Positions 21,860-30,488 are shown, counted from the stretch's first letter. The stretch: 57,260 nt of DNA from Gordonia amicalis NBRC 100051 = JCM 11271 (GCF_000332995.1 NZ_BANS01000040.1:1-57260); one strand, 5' to 3'. Notes: generated by a model not told the origin, from the letters alone. Program-made: numbers and translations.

Positions 21860-22112
21860 ATGTCGTGCCTCCTCATGCCACCGGTGGCCGTGAAGGCGCC
21901 GGACGGCACCACCGGAATCACCGTGCAGGAGTACTCAATAGGACAGCTGTAACCGATCGGGAACCTGATCGTGGCGGCCGTATTGCGCACCTCGGACACG
22001 TGAGCACGACGCGCTGACCTGCCCGGATGGCGGACGTCGTGCGAACCACGCCGATTGCCGCCATGCCCTGATCCGGTTGGGAGATCTGGGCGTGCAGTTC
22101 CACCGGGATCGG
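21860..22112. other. intergenic region with an unrecognised partial reading frame
   Basis: This is about 250 bases between the MFS start and the ADP-ribosylglycohydrolase stop. On the minus strand, ISQPDQGMAAIGVVRTTSAI and, in another frame, AATIRFPIGYSCPIEYSC then TVIPVVPSG look more protein-like than random. They might be the debris of a small secreted protein. I do not recognise a family, and no hairpin terminator or RNA gene is evident. Confidence 0.25.
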
Positions 22113-23186
22113 TCAGCCCGTCGGCTGAAGTCCGACGTACTTCTCCGCGACGCCCGGGGCGTCGAGTTCCCAGTCGATGAACTCGTAGAGGTCGACGGCC
22201 ACCTCGGTGATGACGTCGCGTAGTTCGAGCGGTCCGAGCCACTGCTCACCGATCGCCCCGATGCCGTCACGGGCCCCGAGCAGGTTGCCGGTGATCGCCC
22301 CGGTCGAATCCGAGTCGCCGTCGTGATTGACCGCGATCACCACGCCGTGTTCGAAGTCGCGTGCGACGAGCGCGCAGTAGATCGAGATCGCGAGCGCCTC
22401 CTCGGCCACCCACCCCTCGCCGAGGCGGGCAATGGCTTCCTCCGGCGCGACGTTCTCGGCAGCGATCTGCTCGGCGAGTTCGACGGCAGCAAGGGTCTCG
22501 TCGTGCTCCGGTTTGGTTCGCAGGATGTCCTTCGCGCCGGCGAGCGACTCGTCGAGCGTCGCACCTTCGACGAGGTCGCGGATCATCACCGCGAGTACGC
22601 CTCCGCTCAATGATCCCGACGGATGACCGTGCGTCAGTGCCGCGAGCGAGGTTGCGAGGTCGAAGGTTCCGACCGCCGACCATTCGGCGCGCGATGCGAA
22701 CAACCCGACGGGGGCGACTCGCATGACGCCGCCGCAGCCCTTGCTGTTGTTGGATGCCGGCGCACCCGGTCGTGTCGTCGCGCGCAGAGCACTCAGGCAA
22801 GTGGTGCCGGGTGCGCGCTGATCATGGAGTTCCCGGTGGCTCATCAGCCAGGTGGCTCGTTCGGTCATCGGCAGCACGCCGTGACGCGGGTGTTCACCCT
22901 GCGTGATGAACCAGCGAAGGTAGGCGCGGGCCGTCGTCGCGGCGAAGCACGAGATGCCGCCGTCGCAGTCCCGCACCCACGCGCGCAGAAGTCCCTCGGC
23001 AGTGAACAGCGTCATCTGGGTGTCGTCGGTGATGGTGCCGATCCCGCCGTACGCGGGAGCATAGGAGGTGATCCCGGCCGGACCGAATCGATCGACGATC
23101 GCCGCTCGTGACATGAACTCGACCGATCCCCCGAGCGCGTCCCCGACCGCACCCCCGATCAGGCAACCAACAAACTGATCCTTCAT
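22113..23186 (-). CDS. ADP-ribosylglycohydrolase family protein
   Basis: This ~357-residue enzyme of the ADP-ribosyl-glycohydrolase (DraG/ARH) family removes ADP-ribose from proteins or hydrolyses related conjugates using two Mg ions. Signatures are FVGCLIGGAVGDALGGSVEF at the N-terminus, GIGTITDDTQMTLFTAEGL (TDDT metal ligands), a SKGCGGVMRVAPVGLF core, and NHDGDSDSTGAITGNLLGA (DGDSD ligands) near the C-terminus. The ATG at 23186 starts just before the family domain; an in-frame ATG at 23249 is possible. It is divergent from the HNH gene. No ADP-ribosyltransferase partner is visible nearby, so the substrate is unknown. Confidence 0.88.
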   Translation of the reverse strand: MKDQFVGCLIGGAVGDALGGSVEFMSRAAIVDRFGPAGITSYAPAYGGIGTITDDTQMTLFTAEGLLRAWVRDCDGGISCFAATTARAYLRWFITQGEHPRHGVLPMTERATWLMSHRELHDQRAPGTTCLSALRATTRPGAPASNNSKGCGGVMRVAPVGLFASRAEWSAVGTFDLATSLAALTHGHPSGSLSGGVLAVMIRDLVEGATLDESLAGAKDILRTKPEHDETLAAVELAEQIAAENVAPEEAIARLGEGWVAEEALAISIYCALVARDFEHGVVIAVNHDGDSDSTGAITGNLLGARDGIGAIGEQWLGPLELRDVITEVAVDLYEFIDWELDAPGVAEKYVGLQPTG

Positions 23187-23259
23187 CGGTGTCACCTGCA
23201 CTTTCCACGGTGTTCCAACCATGTTCACATGCAGGGACGACATTCGCACGACGACAGTT

Positions 23260-23281
23260 CGACGAGGCCTACGCCTCGTCG
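23260..23281. other. perfect short hairpin between divergent genes
   Basis: CGACGAGGC-CTAC-GCCTCGTCG is a 9-base stem with a 4-base loop. It lies between the ADP-ribosylglycohydrolase start and the HNH gene. There is no T tract, so it may be structural or an attenuator, or a relic at the boundary of the HNH element. Confidence 0.5.
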
Positions 23282-23450
23282 TGCTGTGAGTGGACCGCTT
23301 CGTCGATCACATCGGTCGGGGCAGCCGGTCCGCAGTTCTTGTCAGACCCCCGAGGTAGAACTGAAGACACAGAGAATTGACGACGGAGCAGTAGTCAACG
23401 ACGGTCCCACCCAACCGCATGTAGGCCTCCACGAGAGAGACGGCTCCGTC

Positions 23451-24704
23451 ATGATCGACACCGCCACGACTTCAATCGACGCAATCCTCGACCACCTCAT
23501 CGAGATCACCCCACCCACCGACGACCCCACTGGCCGCACGACGTGCGAGCAGCTCAATCTCCTACGCCTGATCCGCAACACCGTCGATCACCAGATCGTC
23601 TCCCACACAGCACAACTCGATGAACTACGCGTCGCCGAGAAGGCCGGGTCCACCACCAAGAAGCTGCTGATCGAGATGGGCTTCGCACCCGCGGTCTCCA
23701 CACGCGCCACCCGCATCGCCGACGCGATGGGCACATTGAGCAAGGCCGAGGCCTGCGCGGCCGACGGACGCCTCTCCGCCGAGGTCGTCGACGCCATCGT
23801 GCGCGGAATCACGACCATCGAGAGACGTTCCCCCACAGCGCTTTCCGACGAAGACCACGCCATCCACGAAACCGAGCTCGTCACCCAAGCCCTGTCGGGA
23901 GCCACACCCCCCGAGATACAGAAGCACGCCCAGATGATCGGCAACACCATCGCCGACACCTCCGACAACGGAATCCCCGCCAGCGACGACCGGACCCTCG
24001 ACACCCTCTCCCACCACACGACCGAAGACAGTCGCGTCGAGATCCATGCCAACGTGACCCAAGTCGTCGGCGAGAAATTCATCGCCATGATCGACGAACG
24101 CGGCGTGCCCCGACCCGAACCCGACGGCTCCCCCGATCGACGCTCAGCCGCCCAGATCCGAGCCGACGCGCTGGAGGTGCTGTTGGATCAAGCTGCCGTT
24201 GGAGCGGCCATGGACACCATTGGCACCCCCAGAACCCAAGTGGCGTTGACCATTCCCGCCACCGGCGACCCCGCCACACTCCCTTGGACGGGCCCGGTCA
24301 CCCACGTCATCGCCAAACAACTGTCGTGTGACGGTTCCTTGACCGAGATCATCATCGACGGCGAGACCGTGCCCTTGCAGATGGGCCGCGAACGACGACT
24401 GTTCCCGGCACACCTGCGCAAGGCGATCATCCTGCGTGACGAGACCTGCATCAAATGCGGTGCGCCGCCATCCCATACCCAGGTCCACCACATCCAACAC
24501 TGGACCGACGACGGCAACACCGACCTCGACAACGGCTGCCTGCTCTGCCAACGCTGCCACACCCAGGTCCACCACCACGGCTGGGACATCCTCCTCGGCT
24601 ACGACCGCCACCCCTGGCTCATCCCACCCGCCGACATCGACCCGCAACGCCGCGCCCTACCCGCCCACAACCGACGCACCATGCGACTCGACGACGCCGC
24701 CTGA
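23451..24704 (+). CDS. DUF222 / HNH endonuclease (13E12 repeat family)
   Basis: This 417-residue protein has the 13E12 architecture. A long helical DUF222 region spans residues ~20-300 (MGFAPAVSTRATRIADAMG, ADGRLSAEVVDAIVRGI), with the conserved DGSLTEIIIDGETVPLQMGR before the nuclease. The C-terminal HNH domain carries the CIKCGAPPSHTQVHHIQHW zinc and active-site histidines, then NTDLDNGCLLCQRCHTQVHH. The family is multicopy in actinomycete genomes and is associated with mobile repeats (REP13E12), though its activity is little studied. ATG 23451 is chosen from the family start; the frame is open further upstream. Hairpins flank the gene on both sides. Confidence 0.88.
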   Translation: MIDTATTSIDAILDHLIEITPPTDDPTGRTTCEQLNLLRLIRNTVDHQIVSHTAQLDELRVAEKAGSTTKKLLIEMGFAPAVSTRATRIADAMGTLSKAEACAADGRLSAEVVDAIVRGITTIERRSPTALSDEDHAIHETELVTQALSGATPPEIQKHAQMIGNTIADTSDNGIPASDDRTLDTLSHHTTEDSRVEIHANVTQVVGEKFIAMIDERGVPRPEPDGSPDRRSAAQIRADALEVLLDQAAVGAAMDTIGTPRTQVALTIPATGDPATLPWTGPVTHVIAKQLSCDGSLTEIIIDGETVPLQMGRERRLFPAHLRKAIILRDETCIKCGAPPSHTQVHHIQHWTDDGNTDLDNGCLLCQRCHTQVHHHGWDILLGYDRHPWLIPPADIDPQRRALPAHNRRTMRLDDAA

Positions 24705-24837
24705 CAGACAGCCCGGTTTCGATAGCCCCGTCGCAAGCCACTCACCCCCTCAACCAGCGGGCGGTTCGGTCCGTCGATCCGCACTCGTTCTTTGACAACT
24801 CCACAGTGTGAAATCCAAGCTCACCCGGGTCCGCACA

Positions 24838-24883
24838 CCCATCCGTTCCCGCTCGCGCATCCTCGTCGGCGGGAACGGATGGG
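24838..24883 (+). terminator. 15-bp inverted repeat after the HNH gene
   Basis: CCCATCCGTTCCCGC (24838-24852) pairs perfectly with 24869-24883 around a 16-base loop. It lies about 135 bases after the HNH stop and lacks a T tract. It may be a terminator or an end structure of the HNH-containing element. Confidence 0.5.
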
Positions 24884-24986
24884 GTGAGAGGCGGCACGCT
24901 CCGCCGTGCCGACGTGCACTATCGCGGCGGGCGAGATGACCAGCCACCACCGTTCACTACTCGAACATACGTGCGATAATTCTGAC

Positions 24987-25310
24987 GTGAGCATGAAGTG
25001 GATTGGCGGGGACAACGGCCAACCACACCGGCCGGCGTTCGTGCGGGTAGGCCACAAGGCGGTGCTCATCGACCTGGGCGCCCTCTACCCCAACGCACCC
25101 CACTTCACCGGCGAATACAACCCCGAAGGCCTGCAGATACGGTCGGTCCACCTGGGCGTGCTCACCGAGTGGGGACGCGACGAGTGGGGCGCCTGGTACG
25201 GCAAGGTGACCTACACGATCACTGCCAAGGACCGCCAGGAGAAGGTGACGCACTGGGTGCCGTCCTGGGCGCTGCGCCCGGCCGGGGACCCGCCGAAGTC
25301 TCGGCGCTGA
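24987..25310 (+). CDS. small conserved-looking protein of unknown function
   Basis: This is a ~107-residue soluble protein that I do not recognise. It starts at GTG 24987 (VSMKWIGGDNGQPHRPAF); the ATG at 24993 is an alternative. The sequence is beta-rich and aromatic: VRVGHKAVLIDLGALYPN, RSVHLGVLTEWGRDEWGAWY, GKVTYTITAKDRQEKVTHW, VPSWALRP. There is no signal peptide, transmembrane helix or metal motif. It is convergent with the Mce-associated gene, with 12 bases between stops. Codon use is normal for the region, which supports a real gene. It follows the HNH element. Confidence 0.55.
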   Translation: MSMKWIGGDNGQPHRPAFVRVGHKAVLIDLGALYPNAPHFTGEYNPEGLQIRSVHLGVLTEWGRDEWGAWYGKVTYTITAKDRQEKVTHWVPSWALRPAGDPPKSRR

Positions 25311-25322
25311 GTCATCCGAGGA

Positions 25323-26057
25323 TCATGGCAGATCCACCTTGCTCGCCAGCCAGCGACCGTCGACCTTCTCCATGGTCATCAGCACCCGGCTGCGGTCGAC
25401 GCGCGGTTCCGGGCTCGCGGTGTTGGTGATCGACTGGTCGACGAACAGCATCACCACGACGCGATCGGTCGTCGCCGACTTCACGCCCGCGTCGATGACG
25501 ACACCCTTGCTGGTGGCTTTGTTGTCGACGAGCATCTGCTTGAGCTGACTGCTCGACCGCGAGTACATGTCCTTGAACTCGCCGGTCGCGCCACCGAGGA
25601 CCTCGGTGAAGTTCTGGTCGATGCTGCCGGAGTCGATACTGGTCAGCGTGACCGCGTAGTCCTTGGCGGTGGCCACCGCCTGCTGCTCGGCCTGGTCGAC
25701 CGCATGGTTCTCGTAGAGCTTCCAACCCGCATATCCCCCACCGGCGAGCAGCGCGAGGATCGCGAGGACCGCAACGACCCGGCGCGGCCGCAGGAGACCG
25801 GCCAGCCGTCCCGCCCGGATCACGGGACGACGACGCGCCGAAGTCTCCTGCTCGGGGGCCGCGGGTGAATCGACCACATCTGCGTCCCCGACCTCGATCT
25901 CGGTGGTCTCCGTGGTCGCGTCGGACGAGACCTCGTCCACCACCGACTCGTTGTGGGATCGCCGCGACCTGCCTCCCCGCACGGGGGACTTCTTCACGAC
26001 GTCCTTGCCCTTCGGAGTCGTGGTCCCGGTCGTCTTGTTCGTCGTGGCCGCGCTCAT
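25323..26057 (-). CDS. Mce-associated membrane protein
   Basis: This 244-residue protein is of the Mce-associated (Mas) type found at the end of mce operons. It has a long charged, low-complexity N-terminus (TTETTEIEVGDADVVDSPAA), then a single transmembrane helix VVAVLAILALLAGGGYAGW. The periplasmic domain has the common VIDAGVKSATTDRVVVMLFV and the end MTMEKVDGRWLASKVDLP. Family members stabilise Mce transporter complexes that import lipids. ATG 26057 is chosen because the upstream part of the frame is antisense to mceF. It is the last gene of the operon. Confidence 0.88.
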   Translation of the reverse strand: MSAATTNKTTGTTTPKGKDVVKKSPVRGGRSRRSHNESVVDEVSSDATTETTEIEVGDADVVDSPAAPEQETSARRRPVIRAGRLAGLLRPRRVVAVLAILALLAGGGYAGWKLYENHAVDQAEQQAVATAKDYAVTLTSIDSGSIDQNFTEVLGGATGEFKDMYSRSSSQLKQMLVDNKATSKGVVIDAGVKSATTDRVVVMLFVDQSITNTASPEPRVDRSRVLMTMEKVDGRWLASKVDLP

Positions 26058-26088
26058 GGTCTCGCCTCTCGCCTCGGATACGGGTGGT

Positions 26089-26877
26089 CTAGTTGTAGTG
26101 GATGTCGGGGCCGCCGAACGGCGTCGGAATGGTCTTCGGTCCACGCGGTGTCGGGTCGGTCCGGGCCTGGGGATCGCTCCCCGGTGCCGGCAGGTTGGTG
26201 TCGTCGCCGGGCGGCCGTGGCACAGCGCCCGCACCACGAACCAGGAGTTCGGTGTTCTTGCAGTGCGTGTTGATGAACGGCTCCGGGAAATCCGGCCGCG
26301 ACGCTGCCGCCCGGGGAAGGTCGTAGTCGCAGGGGACGCGCGGGTAGACGTCGACGCTGCCCCACAGGCCACCGTCGCGGAAGGCGGTACCGATCGCGTC
26401 GAGTGTCGACCCGGAGCGTTGCGTCGGGAAGAAGAACTCGCGCAATGCCGGGACGCGGAGGAACGGCGCGGAATCGCCGGCCGGCCGGAAGTCGAGGAAC
26501 TGTTCACCGGCCGGCGACAGGCTCGACACCCTGACTTCTCCGTCGGCCGGGATCCTGATGCCGGCGTCGATGGTGGCGACCACGCGCACCCCCTCGTCGT
26601 CGATACGCACCGAATCGACCCGGCCGACCGGGACGCCGCGCAGCGTGACGTCCTGATTCGGCAGCAGCCCACCGGATTGCGCGAGTTCGACCTCGACGCG
26701 GATGTTCGATGCGGTCGGATCCCGCTGCAGGGTGTCGAGCAGCAGGTACGCCACTCCGACGACGAGGATCGTCAGAAGTCCCAGCACCGACAAACAGTTC
26801 CGACGCCGACGCCCCCATCGCACGGCCGCAACGACGCCTCGGGCTCCGGTCTCCACGAGGTCGGGCCGCGCGCTCAT
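26089..26877 (-). CDS. MCE-family protein MceF, internally shortened
   Basis: This 262-residue MlaD/MCE substrate-binding subunit of an Mce lipid importer has an N-terminal membrane anchor NCLSVLGLLTILVVGVAYLL, the MCE domain (VTLRGVPVGRVDSVRIDDEG, SLSPAGEQFLDFRP), and the typical MceF tail FRDGGLWGSVDVYPRVPCDYD ... TELLVRGAGAVPRPPGDDT. The roughly 150-residue central helical region usually found between them is absent. The text runs directly from GDSAPFLR to VPALREFF, where the family normally continues with a DGDVIP-like motif. The deletion is in frame. The start overlaps the mceE stop by ATGA (26874-26877). The protein is unlikely to build the usual Mce tunnel. Confidence 0.8.
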   Translation of the reverse strand: MSARPDLVETGARGVVAAVRWGRRRRNCLSVLGLLTILVVGVAYLLLDTLQRDPTASNIRVEVELAQSGGLLPNQDVTLRGVPVGRVDSVRIDDEGVRVVATIDAGIRIPADGEVRVSSLSPAGEQFLDFRPAGDSAPFLRVPALREFFFPTQRSGSTLDAIGTAFRDGGLWGSVDVYPRVPCDYDLPRAAASRPDFPEPFINTHCKNTELLVRGAGAVPRPPGDDTNLPAPGSDPQARTDPTPRGPKTIPTPFGGPDIHYN

Positions 26878-27992
26878 CGCGGCGCTCCCGGTTCGACGTG
26901 CTGACGCAATCGCATCAACGTGACCGACAACGATCCGATGAACTGCTGCCAGTCGGTGACGTCCGGCAGTCGCATTCCCGGATCAGCCCGGTGATTCGGG
27001 TCGTCGAGGGCGCCGATCGCGAACTGGGAGATCGCGACGTCCGTGTGTCCCGACGTCGCGTCGGTCAGTTTGACGATGGGCCCGAGGATGCGGTTGACCG
27101 CGTCGAGGCTGGCTCCCGGTGCCGTGGCAGCTGCGTTGAGCGACGCGGCGATCCGGTTGATGTCGTCCATCATCCCACCGGCGGCGGTCCCCTTCACCGA
27201 CGGGAACGCGCCGAGTTGCCGGATGATCCGGTCCACCTGCTCGACGGTCGTCAGGATCGATTGCGTGTTGTCGGCCACCGTCCACAGCGCGGGTCCGGCT
27301 GCCGCGAGGGCCGAGTCGATGGTCTGCTGCCGTGCAGACACCGTCGACGCCAGCCGGCTCGCGGAACCGAGGACGGCCTCGATCTCCTCGGTCCGTGCCG
27401 ACAGCGAGGACACCAGGACCGTCGACTGACTGACGAGCTTGCCGAGTTGGTGCCCGTCGTCGCCGAGCGATTCGCCCAGACCGTTGACGATGTCGGTGAG
27501 GTTGCGGATGGCACCGCCGTTGACCAGCATGGCGGCCGTCGACAGCACTTCCTCCACCGTGGCTCCGGCCGACGTGCGGTCCAGCGGGATGACGTCGCCG
27601 TCACCGAGGAGGACCGCGCCCGGCTCCGGTTCGGCAGGTGGTTCGAGGGCGACGAACACGTCGCCGAGCGGTGTGGCGGAACGTAGTTCGGCACGGGTTC
27701 CCTCCGGAAGGCGGGTCCCGTCGGCGATCCGCATACCGACATCGGCGAGATAATCGTCGACCTCCATCGACTCCACGAATCCCACGTCGGCGCCCAGGAG
27801 CCGCACCTTCGCCTTGGCCGGGAGGTTCAGCGCGTTGTCGAACTGCGCTTTCAGCTCGAACCCGTCGCCGCTGGTGCCGGGCGCCGGAAGCGGAAGTTGT
27901 CCCAGACCCACCGAACACCCGCTGAGTACGCAGATCAGCACTGTTACGACCGCGGTGACGGCCTGCCGGTGAATTCGCCTCGCCGCGTTCAT
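26874..27992 (-). CDS. mceE: MCE-family lipoprotein MceE
   Basis: This 372-residue Mce subunit has a lipoprotein signal peptide: VTAVVTVLICVLSGCSVG with lipobox LSGC. The MCE domain follows at ~45-130 (LKAQFDNALNLPAKAKVRLL, GTRAELRSATPLGDVFVAL), then the helical Cttg-type region (ISQFAIGALDD near the C-terminus). The E position of canonical mce operons is the lipoprotein, which fits the order C-D-E-F. It is exported and probably anchored in the outer leaflet of the plasma membrane. It overlaps mceD by ATGA (27989-27992) and mceF by ATGA, so translation is coupled. Confidence 0.9.
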   Translation of the reverse strand: MNAARRIHRQAVTAVVTVLICVLSGCSVGLGQLPLPAPGTSGDGFELKAQFDNALNLPAKAKVRLLGADVGFVESMEVDDYLADVGMRIADGTRLPEGTRAELRSATPLGDVFVALEPPAEPEPGAVLLGDGDVIPLDRTSAGATVEEVLSTAAMLVNGGAIRNLTDIVNGLGESLGDDGHQLGKLVSQSTVLVSSLSARTEEIEAVLGSASRLASTVSARQQTIDSALAAAGPALWTVADNTQSILTTVEQVDRIIRQLGAFPSVKGTAAGGMMDDINRIAASLNAAATAPGASLDAVNRILGPIVKLTDATSGHTDVAISQFAIGALDDPNHRADPGMRLPDVTDWQQFIGSLSVTLMRLRQHVEPGAPR

Positions 27993-29095
27993 TTCTGTCC
28001 GACCCCCGCCATCGCGGCCAGCATCGCCGTCACTACGAAATCCGGGCCGAAGTCCTGTGGCTTACCGGTGTTGCACCCGAGGTCCTTCAGGTTCGCGAGA
28101 TTGCAGACCTCTTTGAGGACCTGCTGGTCGAAGAGAATCCGGTCGGCGAAGGTGTGCACCCGGATTGTGCCGTTGATCTGGTCGATCGCGTTGTAGGCGT
28201 TGTTCATCAGCGTCGGCGTCAGGTTCAGGAACTCGGAGAGTTCACGTTGGTAGTCGGCGAGCGTGCGGGTGACGGTGGTCGCGTCGCGGGCCGCGTTCCG
28301 TAGCGGAATCCTGTTCTCTTTGAGCAGTTCCGAGGTCTTGGCGAGAATCTGGTTGAGCTTGGCGCCGGTGTCTCCCTCGCCCAGTTGCTGATCCGCGATG
28401 ACCTGGCTCATCGCCCGCAGGCTGCCGCCGAATTCGCGAATCGTCTTGTCGTTGTTCGCGGCGGCCTCGGTGAGGATGTCGAGGTTGTCCACGAGCTTGA
28501 CGATCGCCTCCCGGGTGGCGCTCGGGTCGGCTCCGGTGCGCAGGGCCTTCGACAGTTGCCCGAGTGCGTCGCGCAGGGCCGGGCCGTTGCCGTCCAGGGA
28601 CTCGGAGGTCACCGACAGCATGTCGGCGATCGGTCCCCCGCCCTTTCCGTCCCCGCCGAGCTCACCGGCCAGGTTGTCGGTCATCGTGAGCAGGCGGTCG
28701 AACTCGATGGGCGTCCGGGTCCGGTCGAGCGGCAGGAACGCGTCCGCGGCCAGCTTCGGTCCGCCGGAGTAGGCGGGGGTGAGTTCGACGTGGCGGTCGG
28801 TGAGCACCGACGACGACACCGCCACCGCCGTCACGTCGACCGGCAGGGTCACCTCCTCGTCGACCTCCATGGTGACGTCGACGACGGTGCCGCGCGGACT
28901 GATGTCGGTGATGTGGCCGACCGTGATTCCCAGGACCGACACCTTGTTGCCGTCGTAGAGGCCTGCGGCACTGTCGAACTGTGCGACGATCCGGTGGGAG
29001 CCGGACGACGGGTTCCAGATCGCGACGATCGTCGCCGCCACCGCAACCGCGATCGCCGTCACCACCACCAGAGTGCGCATACGTGGTCGTCTCAT
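27989..29095 (-). CDS. mceD: MCE-family protein MceD
   Basis: This ~368-residue MCE protein has an N-terminal anchor RTLVVVTAIAVAVAATIVAI, the MCE domain (VAQFDSAAGLYDGNKVSVLG and ITVGHITDISPRGT), the usual PLDRTRTPIEFDRLL connector, and a long helical region to NAYNAIDQINGTI. The end motif FDQQVLKEVCNLANLKDLG is typical of MceD. ATG 29095 is chosen because it overlaps the mceC stop (TGA 29092-29094), the pattern used throughout the operon. The open frame extends upstream to 29161, but that part lies within mceC. It is an intact subunit. Confidence 0.9.
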   Translation of the reverse strand: MRRPRMRTLVVVTAIAVAVAATIVAIWNPSSGSHRIVAQFDSAAGLYDGNKVSVLGITVGHITDISPRGTVVDVTMEVDEEVTLPVDVTAVAVSSSVLTDRHVELTPAYSGGPKLAADAFLPLDRTRTPIEFDRLLTMTDNLAGELGGDGKGGGPIADMLSVTSESLDGNGPALRDALGQLSKALRTGADPSATREAIVKLVDNLDILTEAAANNDKTIREFGGSLRAMSQVIADQQLGEGDTGAKLNQILAKTSELLKENRIPLRNAARDATTVTRTLADYQRELSEFLNLTPTLMNNAYNAIDQINGTIRVHTFADRILFDQQVLKEVCNLANLKDLGCNTGKPQDFGPDFVVTAMLAAMAGVGQK

Positions 29096-30144
29096 CGGCA
29101 GTCCTCGAAATACTGTGCGCGTCCGACCTGTTCGGCTCGTCCGCTCAGCGCACACATCCATGAGTCGATGAGAAAGCCTGCGGGCCCGGTGAAGTCGACG
29201 TAGTTGCCGGCGCCGGTCGCATTGGTGAAGTTGCGCACCGGCAGCGGCAGGGCCTGGAGCGTGTTGCGCAGCAGGTCGTCGTGACGGGCGAGCGCACCCA
29301 GCATCCCGTTCAGGTCCTCGATGAGTGCATCGAGCGCCGGCCGGTTCACGACGGTGATGCGATGCAACTGCGCGACGAGAGCCGTGGTGGCGTTGAACAT
29401 CCCGTGGACGGCGTCCCGGCGTCGGGTCAACTCGACCATCAGGTTCCGTCCTTGGACCATCAGCGATCCGATGTTGGACTCCTGGTTGCGGATGACCGTG
29501 GTGACACGTTCGGCACCGGTGATCAGTTCGCCCAGCTGGGTGCGCCGGGTCGCGATGATCTCCGAGAGGGTGTGTGCGGTGGAGATGGCCTCCGGTACAA
29601 CCTCCGGCGCCCCCTCGAGTTGTGTCGACAGTGTCGTCATGGCGTCGGCGAGCCCACCGGCGTCGACCTGCTCGAAGTTGGTGGTCGCATCCTCGATCGT
29701 CTCCTGCAGGTCGGGAACCCGGGTGTTGCGCAATGGAACCCGATCATCTTCCAGTGATCCCGATCCCGCCGGGGTGATCGCGATGTAGCGCGAGCCGAGG
29801 ATCGTGGTGAGTTTGATCTCCGCCTTGGTCTCGTTGCCTAGCCGGATTCCGCGGTCGATGTTCATCGAGATGATGACCCGATTCCCGTCGAGACGTGATC
29901 CCTTGACCTCACCCACCGGCACACCGGCGAGAGTCACCTGATCACCGTTCCGGATCTCACCGGCCTGTGCGAACTCGGCTTCGATGTTCTTCCGGCCGAC
30001 GTCGATCGCACTGATCCCGACGACGAGTGCGACGACGAGGACGAGGACGCCCACGCCGCCGAGGCCCAGGTAGAGCGAGTTCCATTCGGCGATCGGCTTC
30101 CGGGGCGATCGATCGGTCATTCGGCGGGTCCCTGACGTTTTCAT
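29092..30144 (-). CDS. mceC: MCE-family protein MceC
   Basis: This 350-residue MCE protein has an anchor helix YLGLGGVGVLVLVVALVVGI. The MCE domain spans ~45-125 (IEAEFAQAGEIRNGDQVTLA and GVPVGEVKGSRLDGNRVIIS, ending LGSRYIAITPAGSG). The helical domain (LQETIEDATTNFEQVDAGGL) leads to a C-terminal NFTNATGAGNYVDFTGPAGF. The end ...CALSGRAEQVGRAQYFEDCR carries two cysteines. An alternative start is ATG 30120 (MTDRSPRKP). It overlaps the mceB fragment by ATGA at 30141-30144. The gene is intact, but its upstream partners yrbEAB, mceA and most of mceB are missing from the operon. Confidence 0.9.
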   Translation of the reverse strand: MKTSGTRRMTDRSPRKPIAEWNSLYLGLGGVGVLVLVVALVVGISAIDVGRKNIEAEFAQAGEIRNGDQVTLAGVPVGEVKGSRLDGNRVIISMNIDRGIRLGNETKAEIKLTTILGSRYIAITPAGSGSLEDDRVPLRNTRVPDLQETIEDATTNFEQVDAGGLADAMTTLSTQLEGAPEVVPEAISTAHTLSEIIATRRTQLGELITGAERVTTVIRNQESNIGSLMVQGRNLMVELTRRRDAVHGMFNATTALVAQLHRITVVNRPALDALIEDLNGMLGALARHDDLLRNTLQALPLPVRNFTNATGAGNYVDFTGPAGFLIDSWMCALSGRAEQVGRAQYFEDCR

Positions 30145-30488
30145 GGCTGACAGATCGGCGAGTACTTCGGCTTCCCGCCAGGCGTGGCCGCGGCGACGAT
30201 GGCCGGTGCCAGCGGGGTGAGGAACGGAACGAAGTCGGCGGGATTGAGGTCACACACGTAGGCGCTGAGGAAGCTGCCCTCCTGGCTGACGCGGGCCATC
30301 CCCTTCAGGAGCAGTGGGACGTTGGCGCCCAGGTACTCGAATTCGGACTTCTTCTCGGCGAAGTGGGCGAGGAAGCCCGGCTGTCGGGTGAGGAAGGCGT
30401 CGAAGGACGGTGCGGTGTCGGAGGCGATCTCCGCGAGGCGTCCACCGACTTCTGTCATGACGTCGGCGGTTCCGACGAGGTCCTCAGA
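30141..30488 (-). pseudogene. MceB C-terminal fragment
   Basis: The last ~115 codons of an mceB gene remain. DLVGTADVMTEVGGRLAEIA and the end FLSAYVCDLNPADFVPFLTP ... GGKPKYSPICQP match the C-terminal part of MceB proteins, and the stop overlaps mceC by ATGA as in intact operons. Upstream, the frame runs into the truncated acyl-CoA synthetase on the same strand but in a different frame. No start codon, membrane anchor or MCE domain remains. This is the 3' edge of a deletion. Confidence 0.82.

Noticed and set aside
20321..21952. A 543-codon plus-strand frame over the MFS gene
   Set aside because: The translated text is Arg/Asp/His-rich with no helices or motifs, while the minus strand encodes a clear MFS transporter.
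23451..24704. Calling the DUF222/HNH gene part of a phage or a restriction system
   Set aside because: There are no integrase, capsid, methylase or restriction genes nearby. The family signature is that of the actinobacterial 13E12 repeat genes.
25323..26672. A 449-residue start for the Mce-associated protein
   Set aside because: The first 205 codons are antisense-like or frame-shadow text over mceF. The start at 26057 gives the expected charged N-terminus and one membrane helix.
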